Source: Streptococcus parapneumoniae
GTDB taxonomy: Bacteria > Bacillota > Bacilli > Lactobacillales > Streptococcaceae
Direction: 5' to 3'
DNA: 64,000 bases
Assembly (NCBI RefSeq): GCF_037076355.1
Contig: NZ_AP026968.1
Span: 1,814,501-1,878,500, forward strand
The position numbers were made by a program, and so were the translations under genes. The notes below the pieces were generated by a model. It was not told where the DNA came from and ran no database searches. It worked only from the letters and a program-made list of their open reading frames with translations. This document shows positions 28,730 through 39,865 of the stretch, one piece after another. How positions within the stretch are numbered: position 1 is the first letter of the stretch; every line of letters begins with the position of its first letter.

Positions 28730-30079
28730 ATGAAAATTATCCTTGTCGGAGGGGGAAAAGTTGGTTTTGCCCTCTGTCGCTCCTTGGTTGCAGAAAAGCA
28801 TGATGTTTTGCTGATTGAGCAAGACGAAGCTGTTCTCAATCATATTGTTAATCGCTTTGATATCATGGGTATCCTTGGTAACGGGGCTGATTTTACCATC
28901 CTTGAGCAAGCCAGTGTCCAGGATTGTGATATCTTTATCGCCCTGACTGAATATGATGAAGTGAACATGATTGCAGCCGTTCTAGCCAAAAAAATGGGAG
29001 CTAAAGAGACCATCGTTCGGGTGCGGAACCCTGAATATTCTAACTCTTATTTCAAGGAAAAGAATATTCTCGGTTTTTCTCTTATCGTTAACCCTGAGCT
29101 CTTGGCTGCCCGCGCTATCGCGAATATCATTGACTTCCCCAATGCCCTCTCTGTCGAACGTTTCTTTGGTGGACGGGTCAGCTTGATGGAATTCACTGTT
29201 AAATCCTCCAGTGGTCTTTGCCAAATGCCCATTTCTGATTTTCGGAAAAAATTTGGCAATGTCATTGTCTGTGCGATAGAGAGGGATCATCAAATTATCA
29301 TTCCAAGCGGTGACATGACTGTACAGGATAAGGATAGAATCTTTGTCACTGGTAACCGTGTTGACATGATGCTCTTCCATAATTATTTCAAGTCTCGTGC
29401 CGTGAAGAGCCTTCTCATCATCGGTGCAGGTAGAATTGCCTATTATCTACTTGGTATTCTCAAAGACAGTCGTATCGATACCAAGGTCATTGAAATCAAT
29501 CCCGAAATCGCTAGCTTCTTTAGCGAGAAATTTCCAAATCTTCATATCGTCCAAGGAGATGGTACTGCAAAAGATATCCTGCTAGAAGAAAGTGCTCAAC
29601 ACTATGATGCCGTTGCGACTCTAACAGGAGTCGATGAGGAAAATCTGATTACTTCGATGTTCCTTGACAGGGTAGGTGTACAGAAAAATATTACCAAGGT
29701 CAATCGTACCAGTCTCCTCGAAATTATCAATGCGCCTGATTTTTCAAGTATCATCACACCTAAAAGTATCGCTGTAGATACGATTATGCACTTTATTCGT
29801 GGTCGTGTTAATGCCCAGTATTCAGACCTTCAAGCCATGCACCATCTAGCCAATGGCCAAATCGAAACCCTGCAATTCCATATCAAGGAAGCCAATAAAA
29901 TGACTGCCAAACCTCTTTCTCAACTCAAACTGAAAAAAGGGGTTCTCATAGCAGCCATCATTCGAAAGGGCAAGACTATTTTCCCAACTGGGGAGGATAT
30001 GCTGGAAGTTGGAGACAAGCTCCTAGTAACAACCTTGTTACCAAACATCACCAAGATTTATGACTTGATCGCGAGGTAA
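28730..30079 (+). CDS. trkA: Potassium uptake regulatory subunit TrkA
   Basis: 449 residues with two tandem RCK units. The first NAD-binding fold opens IILVGGGKVGFALCRSL, and the second is SLLIIGAGRIAYYLLGIL (about 224). Each is followed by an RCK_C domain. It gates the TrkH channel in response to nucleotides and sits on the cytoplasmic side of the membrane. Three bases separate it from trkH. A -10 TATGAT lies near 28694 with no good -35. Confidence 0.95.
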   Translation: MKIILVGGGKVGFALCRSLVAEKHDVLLIEQDEAVLNHIVNRFDIMGILGNGADFTILEQASVQDCDIFIALTEYDEVNMIAAVLAKKMGAKETIVRVRNPEYSNSYFKEKNILGFSLIVNPELLAARAIANIIDFPNALSVERFFGGRVSLMEFTVKSSSGLCQMPISDFRKKFGNVIVCAIERDHQIIIPSGDMTVQDKDRIFVTGNRVDMMLFHNYFKSRAVKSLLIIGAGRIAYYLLGILKDSRIDTKVIEINPEIASFFSEKFPNLHIVQGDGTAKDILLEESAQHYDAVATLTGVDEENLITSMFLDRVGVQKNITKVNRTSLLEIINAPDFSSIITPKSIAVDTIMHFIRGRVNAQYSDLQAMHHLANGQIETLQFHIKEANKMTAKPLSQLKLKKGVLIAAIIRKGKTIFPTGEDMLEVGDKLLVTTLLPNITKIYDLIAR

Positions 30080-30082
30080 GAA

Positions 30083-31522
30083 ATGAATAAAAGTATGATT
30101 CGCTACCTCCTTTCAAAGTTACTTTTGATTGAAGCCGTTCTTCTTTTGGTTCCTGTGTCTGTCGCTGTCTATTACCGTGAATCGAGCCAAGTCTTTACAG
30201 CCCTCTTTACAACGATTGGGATTCTCGTATTACTAGGCGGTTCAGGAATTTTACAAAAACCAAAAAATCAACGGATTTATGCCAAGGAGGGAATCTTGAT
30301 TGTGGCCCTCTGTTGGATCCTTTGGTCTTTCTTTGGTGGTCTCCCCTTTGTCTTTTCTGGACAAATCCCTAGCGTTATAGATGCCTTTTTTGAAATCAGT
30401 TCTGGCTTTACAACTACTGGAGCAAGTATCTTGAACGACATTTCGGTTCTCAGCCGTTCCCTCCTCTTCTGGCGAAGTTTTACCCACTTGATTGGAGGGA
30501 TGGGAGTGCTTGTTTTTGCACTTGCTATTATGGACAATGCCAAAAATAGCCACCTAGAAGTGATGAAGGCTGAGGTTCCTGGCCCTGTTTTTGGCAAGGT
30601 TGTATCCAAACTCAAAAATACTGCCCAGATTCTCTATCTTCTTTATCTAGCTCTCTTTTCCCTCTTTGTCATCATCTATTATCTAGCTGGTATGCCCCTA
30701 TTTGATAGTTTTGTCATTGCCATGGGAACAGCAGGTACAGGAGGCTTTACCGTCTATAACGACGGAATTGCCCACTATGGTAGCTCACTGATTACCTATC
30801 TGGTTAGTATCGGAGTTTTGGTTTTTGGGGTAAATTTCAATCTCTACTACTACCTTATGCTCCGTCGTGTCAAGGCCTTCTTTGGAGATGAAGAACTTCG
30901 AGCTTACTTGGTCATTGTACTGCTTTCTACAGGCTTGATTAGCCTCAACACCCTCTACCTCTACCCAGAGTTTTCAAAGAGCTTTGAAATGGCCTTCTTC
31001 CAGGTTTCCAACATCATTACAACAACTGGTTTTGGTTACGGAGATATTACCAACTGGCCCCTCTTCTCCCAGTTTATCCTCCTCTTCCTCATGGCAATCG
31101 GTGGCTCTGCTGGATCAACTGCAGGTGGACTCAAGATTATTCGAGGCCTCATCCTTTCAAAAATTGCTAAAAATCAGATTTTGTCAATCCTATCACCCCA
31201 CCGTGTTTTGACCCTCCATGTTAATAAAACGGTAATTGACAAAGATACCCAGCATAAGATTCTCAAGTACTTTGTCATCTATTCTATGATTTTGCTAGCA
31301 CTTATCTTTATTGTCAGCCTAGATAGCAATGATTTTCTAGTTGTGACCAGCGCTGTCTTTAGCTGTTTCAATAATATCGGGCCTATTCTAGGAACCACTT
31401 CTAGCTTCTCAATCTTTAGTCCTATCTCAAAAATTCTCCTCTCCTTTGCAATGATTGCAGGTCGATTGGAGATTTACCCAATCCTACTTCTCTTTATGAA
31501 GAGAACTTGGTCCAAGAGATAA
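30083..31522 (+). CDS. trkH: Trk-type potassium transporter membrane subunit
   Basis: 479 residues and about ten membrane helices. The four selectivity-filter loops are recognisable: SSGFTTTGAS (about 107), GTAGTGGFTVY (about 214), ITTTGFGYGD (about 313), and FNNIGPILG (about 430). GGSAGSTAGG is also present. It imports K+ and works with TrkA upstream. It ends before a strong terminator. Confidence 0.95.
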   Translation: MNKSMIRYLLSKLLLIEAVLLLVPVSVAVYYRESSQVFTALFTTIGILVLLGGSGILQKPKNQRIYAKEGILIVALCWILWSFFGGLPFVFSGQIPSVIDAFFEISSGFTTTGASILNDISVLSRSLLFWRSFTHLIGGMGVLVFALAIMDNAKNSHLEVMKAEVPGPVFGKVVSKLKNTAQILYLLYLALFSLFVIIYYLAGMPLFDSFVIAMGTAGTGGFTVYNDGIAHYGSSLITYLVSIGVLVFGVNFNLYYYLMLRRVKAFFGDEELRAYLVIVLLSTGLISLNTLYLYPEFSKSFEMAFFQVSNIITTTGFGYGDITNWPLFSQFILLFLMAIGGSAGSTAGGLKIIRGLILSKIAKNQILSILSPHRVLTLHVNKTVIDKDTQHKILKYFVIYSMILLALIFIVSLDSNDFLVVTSAVFSCFNNIGPILGTTSSFSIFSPISKILLSFAMIAGRLEIYPILLLFMKRTWSKR

Positions 31523-31527
31523 AATAC

Positions 31528-31566
31528 AACCACACCTTGTTCCTTACAAAGTGTGGTATTTTTATT
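31528..31566 (+). terminator. trkH terminator
   Basis: ACCACAC / GTGTGGT with inner CTTGT / ACAA pairing, followed by ATTTTTATTTT. It lies 7 bp after the trkH stop. Confidence 0.8.
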
Positions 31567-31649
31567 TTCAAGTACCTCCCGCAACTCAACAAGTATCTTT
31601 GAATCTCGGTCAGACATTTCAGTACCTGACTCAAGGAATTGAAGAGCCC

Positions 31650-31683
31650 AAAAAACAACCCTCAGTCGATTGACCGAGGGTTC
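31650..31683 (-). terminator. pflB terminator
   Basis: On the minus strand AACCCTCGGTC and GACTGAGGGTT pair around ATC/GATT and precede a T run (31650-31656). Confidence 0.8.
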
Positions 31684-31708
31684 CTTATTTCATTATTCAA
31701 GAACTTGA

Positions 31709-34033
31709 TTAGCTCAATGCGTCCAAGGCATCATCCATTGAAAGCACTTCATGGAAGACACGTTGTGTCAATTCAGTTTTTTGTTCTGGAGTGAGGTATT
31801 TAGTGTTTACACAGTATCCAGAGATACGTACGATAACGTCTTCACCTGACATGATTTTTTCGTAAACATCGTTCAAGTCCATAACGTTCAAGTTAACGTG
31901 TTGTCCACCGTTTTCGAAGTAACCATCAAGGATTGTTACCAAGTTATCAACTTGTTCGTCACGAGTCTTACCAAGAGCGCGAGGTGAAACTTGAGTAGTC
32001 AATGAGATACCATCAGCTGCATAACTAAAGTCAAGGCTAGAAAGTGAGTTCAAGTTTTGCAACCATCCACCTTTAGCTTTGTTAGATGGGTTAGCACCTG
32101 GTGAGAAGAATTCAAGTTTAGACAAGTTCACAGAACCATCTTCGTTGAGGTATACACCTTTGTGGACTGGTGAGTTACCAGTTTGTTTAGAGTAAGCAAC
32201 GTTAGATGTGATAGTCAAAAGTGAAACTGTAGCTTCTGCGTCTTTGTAAAGTTTGTGGCTACGTAGACGAGTTGTGTAAGCTTCGATCAACCATTCTGCC
32301 AATTCGTTTGAACGTGGGTCATCTTCACCCCAACGTGGGTATTCACCGATTGTTTCGTAATCGTAGATGTAGCCATTTTCATCACGGATTGGTTTAACTG
32401 TAGCATATTTGATAGCTGACAATGTATCAACAGTGTTAGCAAATCCACAGATACCGAATCCCATGTTTGCACGTTGTTTAGTTGGCAAGAAGGCCATTTG
32501 AACAGCTTCGTAGTTGTACTTATCAGTCATGTAGTGGATGATGTTCAAAGCGTCTACGTAAGTGTCAGTCAACCAGTCAAGAGATTTTTCAAAGTTAGCT
32601 TTAACTGATTCAAATTCAAGAACTTCGTCACGGATTGGTTCGATGTCAAATACTTTGTAGTCTTTGTGAACATCGTCGTAACCACCGTTCAAACCAGTAA
32701 GAAGGGCTTTCAATACGTTTACACGAGCACCGAAGTACTGGATGTTGTGGCGTTGTTCTTCATTTTCTGGGTCAAGTGGAGACACACAGCATGAGATACA
32801 GCTCATTTCACCATATCCGTCTTTAGCCATTGTTGTTACACCTTCGTATTGGATAGAAGAGTGTTTGTGGCTCATGTGCATACAGTAGCGACGGAAGTTG
32901 TATGGCAATTTGTCAGTCCAAAGAACTGTCAAGTTTGGTTCTGGTGAGTTACCGATGTTGTCAAGAGTGTTCAAGAAACGGTAGTCCATCTTAGTAACAC
33001 GGTGACGACCGTCGTTACCCATACCAGCCATAGAAGTTGTGATGAAAGTTGGGTCACCTGAGTACAATTGGTCGTAAGCTTTTGTACGAGCAAATTTAAC
33101 TGTACGAAGTTTCATAACGAAATCATCAACGAATTCTTGGATTTCTGATTCAGTAAATGTACCACGAGCAAGGTCACGTTCTGCAAAGATGTCCAATACG
33201 ATTGGTACACGTCCTAGAGATGTAGCAGCACCGTTGATAACACGGCAGACAGACATGAAGGCGATGTTAACCCATTGGATAGCTTCTTTAACGTTCATCG
33301 CTGGTTTGCGAACGTCAACTCCGTAAAGGTCACCCAAGCGAACAACTTGTTGCAATGCTTGGTATTGAAGGTTGATTTCTTCACGAAGACGGATTGTTTC
33401 TTCATCGATTTCTTCGATTGCATTCCAATCGTTTACTTTTTCTTGCATCAAGTAGTCTGCACCGTAAAGAGCAAGACGTGCGTAAACACCGATGATACGT
33501 CCGCGTGAGTATGCATCTGGAAGACCAGTTACAGTGTGAGCGTGACGAGCGCGACGAATGTTTGAAGTGTAAGCACGGAAGATACCGTCGTTAACTGTTG
33601 TTACGTATTTAGTGAAGATTTCGTGAACAGCTGGGTCTGGTTCGTATCCATTTTCTTTCAAAGTAGTTTCAGCCATACGGATACCACCTTTTGGCATGAA
33701 GTTCAATTTGAAGAGTTCATCGTTTTGGATACCGAAGATAACTTCATTTTCTTTATCGATAAATCCTGCTGGGATATCAGCGATAGATGTTGGACGAGTG
33801 TCCATTGGGAAACGAGTTTCTTCGTAGTGAGCCTTAGTTTCTTCTACAATTTTTTTGATGTGAAGTGAACGTTCTGTTGGTCCTGCGAGGAAGCTTTCGT
33901 CTCCATCATAAGGTGTGTAGTTAGCTTGTACAAAGCGTGATACACTTGCTTTTTCTTTCCAATCTACGCCTTTGAAGCCTTCCCAAGCTTTGTCAAAAAT
34001 ATCTTGTGCTTCAACAACTGTCTTAACAACCAT
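31709..34033 (-). CDS. pflB: Formate acetyltransferase (pyruvate formate-lyase)
   Basis: 774 residues from the ATG at 34033 (GAGGA seven bases upstream), matching the streptococcal length; the upstream ATG would add 12 residues. It splits pyruvate plus CoA into formate and acetyl-CoA under anaerobic conditions. The adjacent active-site cysteines are in [10 protein letters not shown] (about 408), and the glycyl-radical Gly is in VRISGYCVN near the C-terminus. It is transcribed alone, with a cre site on its promoter. Confidence 0.97.
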   Translation of the reverse strand: MVVKTVVEAQDIFDKAWEGFKGVDWKEKASVSRFVQANYTPYDGDESFLAGPTERSLHIKKIVEETKAHYEETRFPMDTRPTSIADIPAGFIDKENEVIFGIQNDELFKLNFMPKGGIRMAETTLKENGYEPDPAVHEIFTKYVTTVNDGIFRAYTSNIRRARHAHTVTGLPDAYSRGRIIGVYARLALYGADYLMQEKVNDWNAIEEIDEETIRLREEINLQYQALQQVVRLGDLYGVDVRKPAMNVKEAIQWVNIAFMSVCRVINGAATSLGRVPIVLDIFAERDLARGTFTESEIQEFVDDFVMKLRTVKFARTKAYDQLYSGDPTFITTSMAGMGNDGRHRVTKMDYRFLNTLDNIGNSPEPNLTVLWTDKLPYNFRRYCMHMSHKHSSIQYEGVTTMAKDGYGEMSCISCCVSPLDPENEEQRHNIQYFGARVNVLKALLTGLNGGYDDVHKDYKVFDIEPIRDEVLEFESVKANFEKSLDWLTDTYVDALNIIHYMTDKYNYEAVQMAFLPTKQRANMGFGICGFANTVDTLSAIKYATVKPIRDENGYIYDYETIGEYPRWGEDDPRSNELAEWLIEAYTTRLRSHKLYKDAEATVSLLTITSNVAYSKQTGNSPVHKGVYLNEDGSVNLSKLEFFSPGANPSNKAKGGWLQNLNSLSSLDFSYAADGISLTTQVSPRALGKTRDEQVDNLVTILDGYFENGGQHVNLNVMDLNDVYEKIMSGEDVIVRISGYCVNTKYLTPEQKTELTQRVFHEVLSMDDALDALS

Positions 34034-34088
34034 GTTAATGTCCTCTTTTTTCTTTCTAGTAACAACCATCTGTTACATTCATGAGTCA

Positions 34089-34115
34089 AGTATACCATAC
34101 AGTAACCGATTTCAA
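34089..34115 (-). promoter_or_regulatory. pflB promoter region with cre site
   Basis: Minus-strand TTGAAATCGGTTACT (34115-34101) matches the CcpA cre consensus WTGNAANCGNWNNCW at every position. A TATACT -10 lies at 34094-34089. The cre overlaps the -35 region, so CcpA could act directly on initiation. Confidence 0.75.
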
Positions 34116-34197
34116 CAAGTGAAAATTCCCTATTTTTACACTTTCTTTTCTAAAACAGTCTATATTTTACTCCAAACTGTATTATATTTTTGAAAAA

Positions 34198-34238
34198 ATT
34201 ATACCCTTTTTTCCTTTTTTCAGAAAAAAGGGTATAAT
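34198..34238. promoter_or_regulatory. Perfect 15-bp inverted repeat between pflB and dinB
   Basis: ATTATACCCTTTTTT (34198-34212) and AAAAAAGGGTATAAT (34224-34238) are perfect inverted repeats with an 11-bp loop. Each arm ends in a TATAAT-like -10, one on each strand. It may drive dinB (rightward) and an upstream pflB or antisense start (leftward), or form a hairpin. Confidence 0.6.
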
Positions 34239-34270
34239 AAAAGAAAATAAGCTGTAAAAAGGTGCTAGGC

Positions 34271-35332
34271 ATGTTGATTTTCCCCTTATTAAATGATTTG
34301 TCAAGAAAAATCATCCATATTGACATGGATGCCTTTTTTGCTGCGGTAGAAATCAGGGATAATCCTAAACTCAGAGGAAAACCTGTCATTATCGGAAGCG
34401 ACCCTCGGCAAACAGGTGGACGTGGTGTCGTTTCCACTTGTAGCTATGAGGCTCGAGTTTTTGGTGTCCATTCAGCCATGAGTTCTAAAGCAGCCTATGA
34501 ACGTTGTCCCCAGGCCGTCTTCATCTCAGGGAATTATGAAAAATACAAGACTGTGGGACTCCAGATTCGAGCTATCTTTAAGCGTTATACAGATTTGATT
34601 GAACCCATGAGCATTGACGAAGCCTATTTGGATGTAACAGAAAATAAACTCGGTATCAAGTCAGCGGTCAAAATCGCTCGCCTCATTCAAGAGGATATCT
34701 GGAAAGAACTTCATCTAACTGCTTCTGCTGGCGTTTCTTACAATAAATTCTTAGCTAAAATGGCCAGTGATTATCAAAAGCCACATGGTCTGACAGTGAT
34801 TCTACCTGACCAGGCTGAGGATTTTCTCAAACAAATGGATATTTCCAAGTTTCATGGAGTAGGAAAAAAGACAGTCGAACGTCTTCATCAAATGGGAGTT
34901 TTTACTGGCGCTGACCTACTTGAAGTCCCTGAGGTAACACTAATAGACCGCTTTGGCAGACTGGGCTATGACCTTTATCGAAAGGCTCGTGGCATTCACA
35001 ATTCCCCAGTCAAGTCCAATCGTATCCGTAAATCAATCGGCAAGGAAAAAACTTACGGGAAGATTCTCCGTGCCGAGGAAGACATTAAAAAAGAGCTGAC
35101 TCTTCTATCAGAAAGAGTCGCTCTCAATCTACATCAACAAGAAAAAGCTGGAAAAATTGTCATTTTGAAAATCCGCTACGAGGACTTTTCAACTCTTACT
35201 AAACGAAAAAGTCTAGCTCAAAAAATACAGGATGCTAGTCATATAAGCCAAATCGCCCTGCAACTCTATGAAGAGTTAAGTGAGAAAGAAAGAGGTGTCC
35301 GCCTGCTGGGGATTACCGTGACTGGATTTTAA
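34271..35332 (+). CDS. dinB: DNA polymerase IV (Y family)
   Basis: 353 residues from the ATG at 34271; a GTG at 34262 would add three. The palm motifs are [15 protein letters not shown] (about 14) and [11 protein letters not shown] (about 117). The helix-hairpin-helix thumb [18 protein letters not shown] (about 190) and the little-finger domain follow. The protein copies past damaged bases and is error-prone. It is transcribed alone and shares a bidirectional terminator with uppP. Confidence 0.96.
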   Translation: MLIFPLLNDLSRKIIHIDMDAFFAAVEIRDNPKLRGKPVIIGSDPRQTGGRGVVSTCSYEARVFGVHSAMSSKAAYERCPQAVFISGNYEKYKTVGLQIRAIFKRYTDLIEPMSIDEAYLDVTENKLGIKSAVKIARLIQEDIWKELHLTASAGVSYNKFLAKMASDYQKPHGLTVILPDQAEDFLKQMDISKFHGVGKKTVERLHQMGVFTGADLLEVPEVTLIDRFGRLGYDLYRKARGIHNSPVKSNRIRKSIGKEKTYGKILRAEEDIKKELTLLSERVALNLHQQEKAGKIVILKIRYEDFSTLTKRKSLAQKIQDASHISQIALQLYEELSEKERGVRLLGITVTGF

Positions 35333-35366
35333 AACCTTGAAGAGTTGCCCCTTCAAGGTTTTTCTT
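35331..35366. terminator. Bidirectional terminator between dinB and uppP
   Basis: AAAACCTTGAAG, nine-base loop, TTCAAGGTTTTT, with T runs on both sides. It serves the two convergent genes and overlaps both stop regions. Confidence 0.85.
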
Positions 35367-36210
35367 ATACAAATAAACGGACAAAACTGTAAAGTAGCAA
35401 AACACTACCAAGCACGATGCGGTATTTACCGAAAAGGGTAAAGTCGTGTTTTTTCACATAGCTGGTCAAGAAGCGAATAGCGACCATGCTGACTGCAAAG
35501 GCGACTCCCATCGCAACCAAGAGCAAGAACAATTGCCCAAAGCTCAAGAGTTGTCCTGCTTTTACAAATTTGAAAATCTTTAAGGCGCTAGCGCCAAACA
35601 TAACAGGAATCCCTAGATAGAAGGTAAATTCTGTCACAACAGAACGACTAGTTCCATTCAACAAACCACCGACAATCGTTGCTCCAGAACGGCTTGTCCC
35701 TGGCAAAAGGGCAAGAACTTGGAAGAGCCCGATATAGAAAGCTGTCGTATAAGGAAGTTTGTCCAACTCTGTTACACTTGGTTCAATAGCACGAGCTTTA
35801 TTGCGCTTTTCCAAATAGATAAAGGCAATCCCGTAGATAATCAACATGAGGGCAACAGAAACCATGTTATGGAAGTGGGTATCAAACCAATCATCAAATT
35901 TAAAGACACCAAGTAAAGGTAAAGTAGCAACCAAGACCTTCAACCACAATCTCCAAGTCTTACGAACTTCCTGCTTATCCTTAGTCGGTTTGAAAGGATT
36001 GAGTTTGTTAAAGTAAATCACCATAACCGCTAAAATCGCTCCAAGCTGAATCACGACATTAAACATGGACATAAAGGCTTCATTCTGATTTTGGTATTGG
36101 ATAAATTCCTCTGCTAAAATCAAGTGACCTGTACTGGAAATCGGTAACCATTCCGTAATTCCTTCAACAATCCCGAAGAAGATAGATTTTAAAATTTCAA
36201 TAAGATACAT
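35365..36210 (-). CDS. uppP: Undecaprenyl-diphosphatase UppP/BacA
   Basis: 281 residues and about eight membrane helices. The signature segments are [20 protein letters not shown] (about 14) and [16 protein letters not shown] (about 171), which carry the catalytic Glu/Ser/Arg residues of the family. It recycles undecaprenyl pyrophosphate for cell-wall synthesis and gives bacitracin tolerance. It appears monocistronic. Confidence 0.96.
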   Translation of the reverse strand: MYLIEILKSIFFGIVEGITEWLPISSTGHLILAEEFIQYQNQNEAFMSMFNVVIQLGAILAVMVIYFNKLNPFKPTKDKQEVRKTWRLWLKVLVATLPLLGVFKFDDWFDTHFHNMVSVALMLIIYGIAFIYLEKRNKARAIEPSVTELDKLPYTTAFYIGLFQVLALLPGTSRSGATIVGGLLNGTSRSVVTEFTFYLGIPVMFGASALKIFKFVKAGQLLSFGQLFLLLVAMGVAFAVSMVAIRFLTSYVKKHDFTLFGKYRIVLGSVLLLYSFVRLFV

Positions 36211-36271
36211 AGATTACTCCTTTTTTCTATCTTCCATTATAGCATATTTTTTCAGCCAGTGATAGCTCTCT

Positions 36272-38164
36272 TTAAAAGGCGCCGATACTGCCGCCACCTC
36301 CGCCTCCAGAGAAGCCACCGTCAGAACTTCCACTTCCAGAAGATACGGAGTAGGTACTTGCTGTATTTGCGACACTAGCATAATGGCTCATTTGCGCGCT
36401 TGAATGATAAAACATACTATGCCAACCATAAGCTACATAGAGGTTGATATCTGGATTTTCCACTTGAATATGGTGAACCTTCATCAAATGGCTGACCTTG
36501 TCCGCATAGCCAAATAAGGTTGCATAGACCAAGAGGCGATTCCAGACCACAATACTTTCCAACTCTGCCTGATCCAATCGTGCAATCTCACGCAACATAT
36601 TTTCAAAACTGGTCCAGAGATAGTAGACTTCTGCTCCTGCTTCATTTAGGACACCATCACGATTATCTAGTCGAAGTTTCCAATAATAGAAAACAGCCAA
36701 AACCAAACCTAGAAAACCAAGTATTGGCAAGAGGAAGTAAAGATAGCCATAAACATCCAAACTGTACAAGAACAAACCAAATCCGATAAATAGGGGCAGG
36801 ATAGTCAAGACCCCCATACCCACTTGCAAAGCCTTTTCCCCACCAGTTAAAGGACGATAGTAATCTGGAAGCCCCCAGAAGGTAACTCGATTTCTCACTC
36901 CTTCTTGCATCTGGTTCAATACTTCCTCAAAAGAAGATTTGAGCTGACGCCCCTTTGCTTGAATCCGTTTTTCATCAGAGACTTTTGCTCTACGATAAAG
37001 ACTATCAGATACCTTGTAATCCGCAAACAAATTGGAAAGAGTTTCTTCTTTTTTGCCTGAAAAAGCCAGATTTAGACAGTCTTTCTCAAAGCTTGACAAA
37101 CCATCTTCTTTTACTAGCCTCAAACCAACTGCATCTCCTTCTGAAATGATAGAGACATTTCCACGGTCTATCACATCTAGCAAGGTAGCTTGAATAAGTT
37201 GATCAAAGGTAAATTTACCTGCTCCTTTTGTTAGAGGACTCACTTCCTCCAAGGAGGTCGAGTAGACTGCTTCTGATAAAACCATAGGCTCTAATTCCAT
37301 TGGTGGTTCATAGAGACGATGATTTTTGGCATATTTGACCGAAGGAGTGGTCTTTCTTCTATAAATAAAATAAAAGCAGACACTCAATAACAAGGAGATG
37401 GAAAGTATGGCAGGGAAGACCCAAGTAAGGAGTTGTTTACTTTGCTCTTTTTCTTTAACAATCGAGTCTTCTATCTTATTAAACTCATCTAAACGATTCC
37501 CTTTCAATCCCTGATCCCTAGCGCTAGCAAAATCGGTCCGAGGCCAATAGGCATGCAACTCAACTCCACGCTTAGCCGAAAGATTGTCTAAACGGATAGT
37601 ATAATCAAGGTTACTCTTTTCAATCGTTCCCTCTCTAAAAAGTTTCCCTGTATGGAAAAAGAGTTTTTCAGCCCCCTTGTCTCCCCTTACATGAAATTCA
37701 AACTTGCCAATAGCCCCTGAACTATCTGTCAGAGGTTGCCAATTTAATTCAGCGATATCATCATAAAGGAAAAGCAAATTCTTTAAGTTCCAGATAAGGT
37801 CAACTTCAACTGTGTCGCCTTCCTGGCCTGGATTATAGACTTTAACAGTATAACCATCTGCTCCTTCTATCACTTCGCTAGTAACGTCTGCTAGTTCAGC
37901 ACCATTTTTCGCAGCCTGAACCTTTGGATGAGGATCAATGTCAAATCCGCTAGGCATCTTGCCAGCACGTCCAAGTCCCACGATTTGCCCCTTAAAGTCC
38001 TCCTCAAACTGGTAAACTATCTTCTGTCTAAATTCTGCCGTATTGTCTGCATGAATATACAAATCACCTTGATAAGAGTTTATCTTGAAATCAATGGCGA
38101 AAACAGAAAGTGGCAGAAGGCAAAACAAGCCAAACATCAGTAAGAAAAAAGTTTTTTTCATCAA
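36272..38164 (-). CDS. DUF2207 membrane protein with Gly/Ser-rich tail
   Basis: 630 residues. A signal peptide (MMKKTFFLLMFGLFCLLPLSVFA) precedes an extracytoplasmic DUF2207 beta domain (about 25-240). A membrane helix follows at about 247-268 (LLTWVFPAILSISLLLSVCF), then a cytoplasmic segment, and two helices at about 455-505. The C-terminus is GSGSSDGGFSGGGGGGS-like, as in the YciQ/DUF2207 family. Function is unknown. It lies alone between uppP and the amino-acid transporter. Confidence 0.85.
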   Translation of the reverse strand: MMKKTFFLLMFGLFCLLPLSVFAIDFKINSYQGDLYIHADNTAEFRQKIVYQFEEDFKGQIVGLGRAGKMPSGFDIDPHPKVQAAKNGAELADVTSEVIEGADGYTVKVYNPGQEGDTVEVDLIWNLKNLLFLYDDIAELNWQPLTDSSGAIGKFEFHVRGDKGAEKLFFHTGKLFREGTIEKSNLDYTIRLDNLSAKRGVELHAYWPRTDFASARDQGLKGNRLDEFNKIEDSIVKEKEQSKQLLTWVFPAILSISLLLSVCFYFIYRRKTTPSVKYAKNHRLYEPPMELEPMVLSEAVYSTSLEEVSPLTKGAGKFTFDQLIQATLLDVIDRGNVSIISEGDAVGLRLVKEDGLSSFEKDCLNLAFSGKKEETLSNLFADYKVSDSLYRRAKVSDEKRIQAKGRQLKSSFEEVLNQMQEGVRNRVTFWGLPDYYRPLTGGEKALQVGMGVLTILPLFIGFGLFLYSLDVYGYLYFLLPILGFLGLVLAVFYYWKLRLDNRDGVLNEAGAEVYYLWTSFENMLREIARLDQAELESIVVWNRLLVYATLFGYADKVSHLMKVHHIQVENPDINLYVAYGWHSMFYHSSAQMSHYASVANTASTYSVSSGSGSSDGGFSGGGGGGSIGAF

Positions 38165-38299
38165 CTAAGCCCCCTTTTTATCTTTGCTATCATTATATCA
38201 TTTTTTCTCAAGTAAAGGCTTACCTATATTGAAAAATAGAGTTTTTTTCGATAAAATAGGAGACAGTTATTTTTTAATAGATTAGAAATAGGAGAAATC

Positions 38300-39865
38300 A
38301 TGAGAAAAATATACTTATCTATTTTCACAAGTCTCTTGCTGATGCTAGGACTTGTCAATGTTGCTCAAGCCGATGAATATTTACGCATCGGGATGGAAGC
38401 AGCATATGCTCCCTTTAACTGGACTCAGGACGATGATAGCAATGGAGCTGTCAAAATCGATGGAACCAACCAGTACGCCAATGGATACGATGTTCAAATC
38501 GCCAAGAAAATCGCTAAGGACTTAGGGAAAGAACCTTTGGTTGTTAAAACCAAGTGGGAAGGTCTAGTCCCTGCCCTTACTTCTGGTAAGATTGACATGA
38601 TTATCGCAGGTATGAGTCCTACTGCTGAGCGCAAACAAGAAATTGCCTTTTCAAGCAGTTACTACACTAGCGAACCAGTTCTACTAGTCAAAAAAGATTC
38701 TGCCTACGCAAATGCAAAATCTTTGGATGACTTTAATGGTGCAAAAATCACTTCTCAACAAGGTGTCTACCTTTACGATTTGATTGCACAAATCCCAGGC
38801 GCTAAAAAAGAAACAGCCATGGGAGACTTCGCTCAAATGCGCCAAGCTCTTGAGGCTGGTGTCATCGATGCCTATGTTTCTGAACGCCCTGAAGCACTGA
38901 CTGCCGAAGCCGCTAACTCTAAGTTTAAGATGGTTCAAGTAGAGCCAGGTTTTAAAACTGGGGAAGAAGATACAGCTATCGCTATTGGACTTCGTAAAGA
39001 TGACAATCGTATTAGCCAAATCAATGCCAGCATTGAAACCATTTCAAAAGACGACCAAGTTGCCTTGATGGATCGTATGATCAAGGAACAACCTGCCGAA
39101 GCTACAACAACTGAAGAGACTAGCAGTAGTTTCTTTAGCCAAGTCACTAAAATTCTTTCTGAAAACTGGCAACAACTCTTGCGTGGTGCTGGTATCACTC
39201 TTTTAATCTCTATCGTCGGAACCATCATAGGTCTCATTATCGGTCTTGCCATTGGTGTTTTCCGTACTGCTCCTCTCTCTGAAAACAAAGTCATTTACGG
39301 CCTACAAAAACTAGTCGGCTGGATTCTCAATGTCTACATTGAAATTTTCCGTGGTACCCCAATGATCGTTCAATCGATGGTTATCTACTATGGAACTGCC
39401 CAAGCTTTCGGGATCAACCTTGACCGTACACTAGCTGCTATCTTCATCGTTTCAATCAATACCGGTGCCTACATGACTGAAATCGTCCGTGGTGGTATCC
39501 TAGCGGTTGACAAGGGACAATTTGAAGCTGCGACTACTCTTGGTATGACCCATAACCAGACCATGCGTAAGATTGTCCTACCTCAGGTTGTCCGCAACAT
39601 CCTACCAGCAACTGGTAATGAATTTGTCATCAATATCAAAGATACATCTGTATTGAACGTTATCTCTGTTGTCGAACTTTATTTCTCAGGAAATACCGTG
39701 GCAACACAAACCTATCAATACTTCCAAACATTTACAATCATCGCCGTGATTTACTTTGTCCTCACCTTCACCGTAACACGTATCCTACGCTTCATCGAAC
39801 GCCGCATGGACATGGATACCTATACTACAGGTGCTAACCAAATGCAAACGGAGGATTTGAAATAA
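38300..39865 (+). CDS. Amino-acid ABC transporter, fused substrate-binding and permease
   Basis: 521 residues. A signal peptide ends near [10 protein letters not shown] (about 24). A type-3 solute-binding domain follows (about 25-262: [37 protein letters not shown]). The permease domain occupies about 285-505, with the EAA loop [21 protein letters not shown]. This is the GlnP-like polar amino acid importer layout; glutamine is likely but unproven. Its stop overlaps the start of the ATPase gene by one base. Confidence 0.92.
   Translation: MRKIYLSIFTSLLLMLGLVNVAQADEYLRIGMEAAYAPFNWTQDDDSNGAVKIDGTNQYANGYDVQIAKKIAKDLGKEPLVVKTKWEGLVPALTSGKIDMIIAGMSPTAERKQEIAFSSSYYTSEPVLLVKKDSAYANAKSLDDFNGAKITSQQGVYLYDLIAQIPGAKKETAMGDFAQMRQALEAGVIDAYVSERPEALTAEAANSKFKMVQVEPGFKTGEEDTAIAIGLRKDDNRISQINASIETISKDDQVALMDRMIKEQPAEATTTEETSSSFFSQVTKILSENWQQLLRGAGITLLISIVGTIIGLIIGLAIGVFRTAPLSENKVIYGLQKLVGWILNVYIEIFRGTPMIVQSMVIYYGTAQAFGINLDRTLAAIFIVSINTGAYMTEIVRGGILAVDKGQFEAATTLGMTHNQTMRKIVLPQVVRNILPATGNEFVINIKDTSVLNVISVVELYFSGNTVATQTYQYFQTFTIIAVIYFVLTFTVTRILRFIERRMDMDTYTTGANQMQTEDLK

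Noticed and set aside
30251..30615. Minus-strand frames across trkH
   Set aside because: Antisense shadows of a well-supported coding gene with low-complexity composition.
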